DNA from: an uncultured Dorea sp.
Lineage (GTDB): Bacteria > Bacillota > Clostridia > Lachnospirales > Lachnospiraceae
Assembly: GCA_910584265.1 (NCBI GenBank)
Contig: CAJTZE010000006.1
Location: forward strand, 23,317-87,316
Length of the DNA stretch: 64,000 nt
Direction of reading: 5' to 3'
The notes below the pieces were generated by a model. It made no database searches and was not told where the DNA came from. It worked only from the letters and a program-made list of their open reading frames with translations. The position numbers and the translations under genes were made by a program. Below, piece by piece: positions 58,654-64,000 of this stretch (positions are counted from its first letter, which is position 1; every line of letters starts with the position of its first letter).

Positions 58654-59547
58654 ATGAGGAAAGAAAGATCGTGGAAGGAGCTTCTGGCTGTATCTGCGGG
58701 GGTTACTGCATTTGCGCTGCTGCTTGAGGTACGGCGGGAGCTGCAAAGCTTTATAGTCAGGCGTTACCGGATTAAGCTTCCATACAGAACAGAAGGGGGA
58801 GAAGCGGTTAAGCTGGTATTTCTCTCGGATCTGCATGGAAAGCAGTATGGAGAGGGCAATAGGGAGCTGCTTGCGGCAATTGCTGAGGAGAGGCCGGATT
58901 ATATTCTGATAGGGGGCGATCTGCTGACCAGAAAACAGGAGGAAACAGATCGGACAGCGGTAAGCCTCCTTCGGGAATTAGTAAAGCTTTGTCCGGTGTA
59001 TCTGGCAAACGGCAATCATGAACAGAAGATGCGCGTGAATCCAGAGGAATACGGAAGCCGTTATGAGAAATATATCAGAGAAGCAGAAAGGCTTGGAGTT
59101 CATGTTCTGGAAAATAAGACAGAGCATTGTGACATGAAGGGAATCCCGGCTGCGGTCAGCGGCCTGGAGATTCCGCTGGGCTGTTATGCTCATTTTCGGA
59201 CCAGAGAGCTTCAGCTTTCTGATATAAGGGAGAAGCTGGGGCAGTCCAGAAAGGGATGCTTTCAGATCCTTCTTGCCCACAGCCCGGTTTATTTTGATAC
59301 CTATGTAAAATGGGGGGCGGACTTGACCTTATCCGGGCATCTTCACGGAGGAATCATCGGTATTCCGAGGCTTGGCGGATTGATCACGCCGCAGGCAGAA
59401 TTGTTTCCAAGGTATTCCGGAGGAGTGTACAGGAAAGGAAAAGGGACAGGCATCGTAAGCCGGGGGCTTGGGACCCATACGGTGAACGTCCGTCTGTTTA
59501 ATCCTGCAGAGCTGGCCGTAGTTACCCTGCAGCCTGGGAGGGGCTGA
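58654..59547 (+). CDS. Metallophosphoesterase (YkuE/YaeI-like)
   Basis: 297 residues, N-terminal hydrophobic segment (~10-23) likely anchoring it at the membrane. Calcineurin-fold metal motifs: 'LVFLSDLHGKQYG' (DxH), 'YILIGGDLL' (GD), 'YLANGNHEQ' (GNHE), 'ILLAHSP' and 'LTLSGHLHGG' (GHxH). Members act on phospholipid-like or other phosphate esters; substrate unknown. A TTGCTT-N17-TACTCT promoter-like pair lies at 58563-58591. Confidence 0.88.
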   Translation: MRKERSWKELLAVSAGVTAFALLLEVRRELQSFIVRRYRIKLPYRTEGGEAVKLVFLSDLHGKQYGEGNRELLAAIAEERPDYILIGGDLLTRKQEETDRTAVSLLRELVKLCPVYLANGNHEQKMRVNPEEYGSRYEKYIREAERLGVHVLENKTEHCDMKGIPAAVSGLEIPLGCYAHFRTRELQLSDIREKLGQSRKGCFQILLAHSPVYFDTYVKWGADLTLSGHLHGGIIGIPRLGGLITPQAELFPRYSGGVYRKGKGTGIVSRGLGTHTVNVRLFNPAELAVVTLQPGRG

Positions 59548-59604
59548 TGGATGCCGGATGCTAGAGAGCTTCACCGGCCGGCGTAAAGGGCAGGAAATCT
59601 TTGC

Positions 59605-59633
59605 TTGTGTTAGTGTGCAAAATCAAGTATAAT
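59605..59633 (+). promoter_or_regulatory. Promoter for scpA-scpB-dacF
   Basis: TTGTGT (59605-59610) and TATAAT (59628-59633), 17-bp spacer, 32 bp before the scpA start. Confidence 0.6.
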
Positions 59634-59665
59634 AGATTAGTTCGTTTGATAAGGTGAGGAGTAAT

Positions 59666-60409
59666 ATGGGAATTCCGGTAAAGCTTCAGGTGTTTGAGGG
59701 TCCGCTTGACCTGCTCTTGCATTTGATTGATAAGAATAAAATAGATATTTATGATATTCCGATCGTTGAGATCACCAATCAGTATATGGAATATATTGAG
59801 GCAATGGAACAGAGCGATCTGAATGTGATGAGTGAATTTCTCCTCATGGCGGCTACGCTTCTTGATATCAAGTGCAGGATGCTGCTTCCGAAGGAAGTGA
59901 ACGAGGACGGGGAGGAGGAAGACCCCAGGCAGGAGCTGGTAGAACAGCTGCTTCAATATAAGATGTACAAGTATATGTCCTATGAACTGAAGGACCGCCA
60001 GATAGACAGTGAACGTGTGATGTACCGGAAGCCGGATATCCCGGATGAGGTGGCCGGTTATGTGGAGCCGGTAGATTTGGACGAGCTTTTGGAAGACCTT
60101 ACTCTTGGCAGGCTTCAGAACATTTTTCAGGATGTGATGAGGAAGCAGACAGATAAGATCGACCAGATAAGAAGTCGGTTTGGAAAGATTGAGAAGGAAG
60201 AGATCACCGTGTCAGAGAAGCTGGCTCAGGTGGAAGCGTATGCGTTAAGGCATAAGAAGTTCAGTTTCAGAGAGCTTATTACAAAGCAGGAATCCAGAGT
60301 ACAGATTGTGGTTACATTTCTTGCAATTTTAGAAATGATGAAATCCGGACAGATTGTGATAGAACAGGAACAGCCCTTTGATGATATTCTGATTACATCA
60401 CAGATGTAA
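59666..60409 (+). CDS. scpA: Segregation and condensation protein A
   Basis: Kleisin subunit of the SMC-ScpAB condensin that compacts and segregates chromosomes. 247 residues from ATG 59666 (GTGAGGAG SD). N-terminal 'KLQVFEGPLDLLLHLIDKNK' and 'IDIYDIPIVEITNQYMEYI' are the family start that binds the Smc neck; the C-terminal winged helix contains 'FLAILEMMKSGQIVIEQEQPF'-type sequence. Confidence 0.95.
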   Translation: MGIPVKLQVFEGPLDLLLHLIDKNKIDIYDIPIVEITNQYMEYIEAMEQSDLNVMSEFLLMAATLLDIKCRMLLPKEVNEDGEEEDPRQELVEQLLQYKMYKYMSYELKDRQIDSERVMYRKPDIPDEVAGYVEPVDLDELLEDLTLGRLQNIFQDVMRKQTDKIDQIRSRFGKIEKEEITVSEKLAQVEAYALRHKKFSFRELITKQESRVQIVVTFLAILEMMKSGQIVIEQEQPFDDILITSQM

Positions 60410-60457
60410 CGAGTGCCTTTTTATGATATGGGTGTGGGTAAAGAAAGGTAGTATAAC

Positions 60458-61027
60458 GTGGAAATCAGCAGATTAGAAGGTATTATAGAGGCGATTCTTT
60501 TTACCATGGGGGAATCGGTAGAATTGTCAAAGATTGCCCTTGCAGTCGGTCATGACGAGGATACGACGCGGAAAGTAATTCATAATATGATGGACAAGCT
60601 GAATGGTTCTGACAGAGGCGTACGGATCATTGAACTAGAGGATTCCTTTCAGATGTGCACGAAGGCAGATATGTACGAATATCTGATCCGGATTGCAAAG
60701 CAGCCGAGAAAATATGTGCTGACGGATGTGCAGCTTGAGACGCTGTCGATCATTGCATATAAACAGCCGGTGACGAAGCTGGAGGTTGAGAAAATACGGG
60801 GAGTCAAGTCAGACCACGCGGTGAACCGCCTGGTGGAATACAATCTGGTATGTGAGGTGGGACGGCTGGACGCGCCGGGTAAACCGCTTCTGTTCGGGAC
60901 TACGGAAGAGTTTCTCAGAAGATTCAGCATTCAGTCATTGGATGAGCTTCCAAGCATGAATCCAGAACAGCTTGAGAGTTTTAAGACGGAGGCCGAGGAA
61001 GAGGCCCAGCTGAAATTAAATATTTGA
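60458..61027 (+). CDS. scpB: Segregation and condensation protein B
   Basis: Winged-helix dimer that binds the ScpA middle in the condensin complex. 189 residues with a GTG start at 60458. 'LEGIIEAILFTMGESVEL', 'QLETLSIIAYKQPVTKLEVEKIRG' (split across ~100-125), 'LLFGTTEEFLRRFSIQSLDELP' are ScpB hallmarks. 48 bp after scpA. Confidence 0.95.
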   Translation: MEISRLEGIIEAILFTMGESVELSKIALAVGHDEDTTRKVIHNMMDKLNGSDRGVRIIELEDSFQMCTKADMYEYLIRIAKQPRKYVLTDVQLETLSIIAYKQPVTKLEVEKIRGVKSDHAVNRLVEYNLVCEVGRLDAPGKPLLFGTTEEFLRRFSIQSLDELPSMNPEQLESFKTEAEEEAQLKLNI

Positions 61028-61085
61028 CGCATGGAAGAGACATCCGTTTCATACATTTAAATAACTTCTTTTGGATAGGTTCTGT

Positions 61086-62384
61086 ATGAGAGAAAAAGAA
61101 AAGGCATGTATCCAGGGATTTATAAATAGGCTGGCAGCTCTTATGAGTATCTGTCTGGTGGCCGCTGTGGTCAGCGGTGGCTTTGGCAGACAGATGGCGG
61201 CCGTGGTGTATGCGGAGGAAGGTAAGGCGGAAGAGGCAGACAGTGCCGGATTTCAGGGGCAGCTTTATGCACGGTCGGCAGTCCTGATAGACGGAGAAAG
61301 CGGAAGGGTGCTGTATGGGAAGGAAGAGGATGTGCAAAGGCCTATGGCAAGCACCACAAAGATTATGACCTGTATTGTGGCCTTGGAGCATATGAAGGGC
61401 GATATGGAGACTGCAGAGGCATCGGAGTATGCGGCCGGACAGCCGAAGGTTCATCTGGGAGTCAGGAAAGGCGAGCAGTATTACCTGAAGGATCTGCTGT
61501 ATTCTCTTATGCTGGAATCCCATAATGACAGTGCAGTTATTATTGCGGAGCATGTGGGAGGAAGCGTGCAGGGCTTTGCAGAGCTTATGAATGAGAAAGC
61601 AGAGGAACTCGGCCTTACATCTACATATTTTATCACTCCGAACGGGCTGGATGCCTCCGATGATAATGGGATTCATTCCACCACGGCAGAAGAGCTGGCG
61701 CTGATCATGCGGTACTGCATTCTGGGTTCGGAGAAGGGAGGGGAATTTCTTCAGATTACCCAGACAAAGAGCCATAGCTTTCAGGATATATCCGGGAGCA
61801 GGAATTTTACCTGTAATAACCACAACGCGTTTCTGTCCATGATGGAGGGCGTGGTGTCCGGCAAGACCGGATTTACCGGGGATGCGGGATACTGCTACGT
61901 GGGCGCGCTTCAGCGGGATGGAAGAACATTCATTGTAGCTCTGCTCGCCTGTGGATGGCCGAATAATAAGAATTATAAATGGTCTGATACCAGAGCGCTT
62001 ATGGAATACGGACTGGAGAACTACAATTACTGCAATCTGTGGGAGGAGCAGTCATTTCCGGATATTCCGGTGGCGGAGGGCATTCCGGATCAGGGACGTT
62101 TGAGCGGGAGCTCTACAGTGGAGGTAAGGATCGTAAATGCGCCAGAGGAATGGAACTGTCTGGTGAGGGAGGATGAACAGGCGGAGCTTACTGTCAAATG
62201 CAGGGAGAGGCTGAATGCTCCAGTAAAGGAGGGAGAGGCTGTCGGAGAGATTATTCTTACGCTGGAAGGAGAAACACTCGAAAAATGGGAGCTTGTAACA
62301 GCAGACAGGATTGAGAAAAGGGATTTTCGATGGTGTATGAGACAGATAGCAGAGGAATACATTAAAATAAATCAAGAAAAGTGA
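61086..62384 (+). CDS. D-alanyl-D-alanine carboxypeptidase (DacF/DacB type, S11), intact
   Basis: 432 residues from ATG 61086 (GGATAGG 6 nt upstream); TTG 61071 is less likely. Signal peptide ~1-45 (VVYAEE). All three active-site motifs are intact: SxxK 'MASTTKIMT', SxN 'LESHNDSAVI', KTG 'VSGKTGFTGDAG'. C-terminal beta-domain then an amphipathic end. Follows scpAB, as dacB-type genes do in Bacillus. It could cover for the interrupted paralogue at 51435/57735 in growth, less clearly in spores. A terminator follows directly. Confidence 0.93.
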   Translation: MREKEKACIQGFINRLAALMSICLVAAVVSGGFGRQMAAVVYAEEGKAEEADSAGFQGQLYARSAVLIDGESGRVLYGKEEDVQRPMASTTKIMTCIVALEHMKGDMETAEASEYAAGQPKVHLGVRKGEQYYLKDLLYSLMLESHNDSAVIIAEHVGGSVQGFAELMNEKAEELGLTSTYFITPNGLDASDDNGIHSTTAEELALIMRYCILGSEKGGEFLQITQTKSHSFQDISGSRNFTCNNHNAFLSMMEGVVSGKTGFTGDAGYCYVGALQRDGRTFIVALLACGWPNNKNYKWSDTRALMEYGLENYNYCNLWEEQSFPDIPVAEGIPDQGRLSGSSTVEVRIVNAPEEWNCLVREDEQAELTVKCRERLNAPVKEGEAVGEIILTLEGETLEKWELVTADRIEKRDFRWCMRQIAEEYIKINQEK

Positions 62385-62409
62385 TTAAAAACATCACTTT
62401 TCTTTTTTT
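62376..62409 (+). terminator. Intrinsic terminator after the scpA-scpB-dacF unit
   Basis: 10-bp stem GAAAAGTGAT/ATCACTTTTC with a 7-nt loop and seven Ts (62403-62409); overlaps the stop codon. Confidence 0.85.
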
Positions 62410-62527
62410 AGCTTACGTGATAGTATAGGGAAGGATAAAATAAAACAAAAAAATTGATAATTTTTTTGCCAAAAATTTCATAGATGCTAAACAGCATCAT
62501 GGATGAAATAGAAGGGATGGATAAGAG

Positions 62528-64000
62528 ATGATGAACAGCAGCAAATATGAAAGGCAGTATTTTATGCCTCCGGAGGTAACCTATGACTGGGTGAAGAAGG
62601 AGTATATTGACAAACCGCCGATCTGGTGCAGCGTGGATCTGAGAGACGGGAACCAGGCGTTGATCGAGCCTATGAGTTTAGATGAGAAGCTGGAGTTCTT
62701 CCAGCTTCTGGTTGATATTGGATTTAAGGAGATTGAGGTTGGATTTCCGGCGGCTTCTGAGACAGAGTATAACTTTATGAGGACGCTGATCGAGAAGAAC
62801 ATGATTCCGGATGATGTGACGGTGCAGGTTCTGACGCAGGCAAGGGAGCATATTATCAAGAAGACCTTTGAGGCTGTGAAGGGGGCTCCCCATGCAGTGA
62901 TCCATCTGTATAATTCCACATCTGTTTCCCAGAGGGAGCAGGTGTTTAAGAAGAGCAAAGAGGAGGTTCGGAAGATTGCCGTAGACGGAGCAATGCTTCT
63001 GAAGGAGCTGGCTGACGAGACAGAGGGCAATTTTACCTTCCAGTACAGCCCGGAGAGCTTTCCGGGAACCGAGGTGGATTATGCGGTGGATGTGTGTAAT
63101 GCGGTGCTGGATGTCTGGAAGCCTGCGGCAGACAATAAGGCGATCATCAATATCCCGACGACGGTTGAGAATGCGATGCCCCATGTGTTCGCCACACAGC
63201 TTGAGTATGTGCATAAGCATCTGAACTACAGGGAGAACGTGATCCTCTGCCTGCACCCTCATAATGACCGTGGCTGCGGCGTGGCTACGGCGGAGCTTGG
63301 CGTGCTGGCGGGGGCGGACCGTATCGAGGGTACCTTGTTTGGAAACGGAGAGCGTACCGGTAATGTGGACATTATCACGCTTGGAATGAATATGTATTCT
63401 CACGGCGTAGATCCGGGACTGGATTTTTCTGATATGCAGAAGATCCGGGAGACCTATGAGCGTCTTACCAGAATGCAGGTATACGACCGCCAGCCCTATG
63501 CGGGAGATTTGGTATTTACGGCATTTTCCGGATCCCATCAGGATGCCATTGCCAAAGGAATGGCATGGAGAGAGGATGGGAAAAGTGACATGTGGACCGT
63601 TCCTTATCTTCCGATCGACCCGCAGGATGTGGGAAGAAAGTACGATTCCGATGTGATCCGTATCAACAGCCAGTCCGGCAAGGGCGGTGTGAATTACATC
63701 TTAAAGCAGGGGTATGGAATTAACCTGCCGGAGAAAATGCGGGAGGAGGTCGGCTATTTGGTGAAGGGCGTATCCGACCGGGCACACAAGGAGCTGACCC
63801 CGGAATGGGTATATCAGATTTTTACCGACAACTATGTGAATGCCAAGAGTGTATTTGCTATTGATGAGTGCCACTTTAGGCAGGTAGACGGAATTATTGC
63901 AGAGGCAACAATCCAGCACGGCAATGACCAGAGGGTGGTTGCGGCCTCGGGAAATGGACGTCTGGATGCAGTGAGCAATGCGATTAAGCAGTATTTTAAC
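62528..64000 (+). CDS. leuA: 2-isopropylmalate synthase (3' end outside window)
   Basis: First step of leucine synthesis: acetyl-CoA + 2-oxoisovalerate to 2-isopropylmalate. 491 codons visible, open at the window end. Starts '[20 protein letters not shown]', the N-terminus of the LeuA2 (yeast/clostridial) type. HMGL-like motifs: '[18 protein letters not shown]', '[13 protein letters not shown]', '[17 protein letters not shown]', '[15 protein letters not shown]' (metal and catalytic residues). The C-terminal regulatory domain has begun. The leader 62410-62527 contains a weak TTGATA promoter-like element (62454) and a small GATGCT/AGCATC hairpin; no leucine-rich leader peptide or T-box is seen. 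Confidence 0.93.
   Translation, partial: MMNSSKYERQYFMPPEVTYDWVKKEYIDKPPIWCSVDLRDGNQALIEPMSLDEKLEFFQLLVDIGFKEIEVGFPAASETEYNFMRTLIEKNMIPDDVTVQVLTQAREHIIKKTFEAVKGAPHAVIHLYNSTSVSQREQVFKKSKEEVRKIAVDGAMLLKELADETEGNFTFQYSPESFPGTEVDYAVDVCNAVLDVWKPAADNKAIINIPTTVENAMPHVFATQLEYVHKHLNYRENVILCLHPHNDRGCGVATAELGVLAGADRIEGTLFGNGERTGNVDIITLGMNMYSHGVDPGLDFSDMQKIRETYERLTRMQVYDRQPYAGDLVFTAFSGSHQDAIAKGMAWREDGKSDMWTVPYLPIDPQDVGRKYDSDVIRINSQSGKGGVNYILKQGYGINLPEKMREEVGYLVKGVSDRAHKELTPEWVYQIFTDNYVNAKSVFAIDECHFRQVDGIIAEATIQHGNDQRVVAASGNGRLDAVSNAIKQYFN

Overview
The window looks like the chromosome of a spore-forming Lachnospiraceae-type Firmicute (class Clostridia). Evidence: moderate GC with AGGAGG-type ribosome binding sites, an intact spo0A and spoIVB, a conserved asp23-nusB-xseA-xseB-ispA-tlyA-nadK-argR-recN-spoIVB gene order, a group-B-like [FeFe] hydrogenase, a split cobalamin-dependent methionine synthase, and family-typical neighbours such as DUF4317, RtcB and AAA-ATPase/PD-(D/E)XK remnants. 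I see no rRNA, tRNA or CRISPR array.

Bases 1-2285 hold the end of a polyamine ABC importer (potC-potD). prfC follows, then a long housekeeping operon (4305-11315), spoIVB, a convergent purF, pyrG with a structured leader, an iron alcohol dehydrogenase, spo0A and glgA. 20398-25012 holds the methionine synthase reactivation domain, MetH and the hydrogenase-like protein. 25236-28822 is a sugar/nucleoside-type ABC importer next to a pseudouridine-5'-phosphate glycosidase-like enzyme; its binding protein carries an in-frame TAG. 28906-30783 is an ABC-F ribosome-protection-type gene on the minus strand with an attenuator-rich leader. alaS, an unusual long FtsA-like protein, a FIST/MCP sensory pair and rpsU follow.

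38945-42099 is a VanR/VanS-like pair directly followed by a serine D,D-carboxypeptidase, the vanR-vanS-vanY order of vanD-type clusters but without vanH/ligase/vanX. 42206-47050 is a second two-component system with an ABC exporter of the antimicrobial-peptide-response type. 48195-51304 holds maf, a YbaK-type editing protein, a pentapeptide-repeat protein and a DUF4317 protein.

The most interesting region is 51376-58532. A sporulation-type D-Ala-D-Ala carboxypeptidase gene (dacF-like, behind a sigma-F-like promoter) is cut exactly within its catalytic S-x-N motif by a 5.8-kb element that carries a large serine recombinase. The element is bounded by 15-bp near-identical repeats containing a GA dinucleotide and has 11-bp inverted ends. 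Precise excision would restore a 427-residue enzyme in frame, as happens with skin-type elements in sporulation genes. The cargo includes an RtcB RNA ligase with a small Cys-rich partner, an unknown 329-residue protein behind a sigma-28-like promoter, small ORFs and decayed gene remnants. After the element come a metallophosphoesterase, scpA-scpB-dacF, and the start of leuA running off the window.

Long perfect or near-perfect inverted repeats (14-21 bp stems) sit in many intergenic spaces, mostly at gene 3' ends or between convergent genes.
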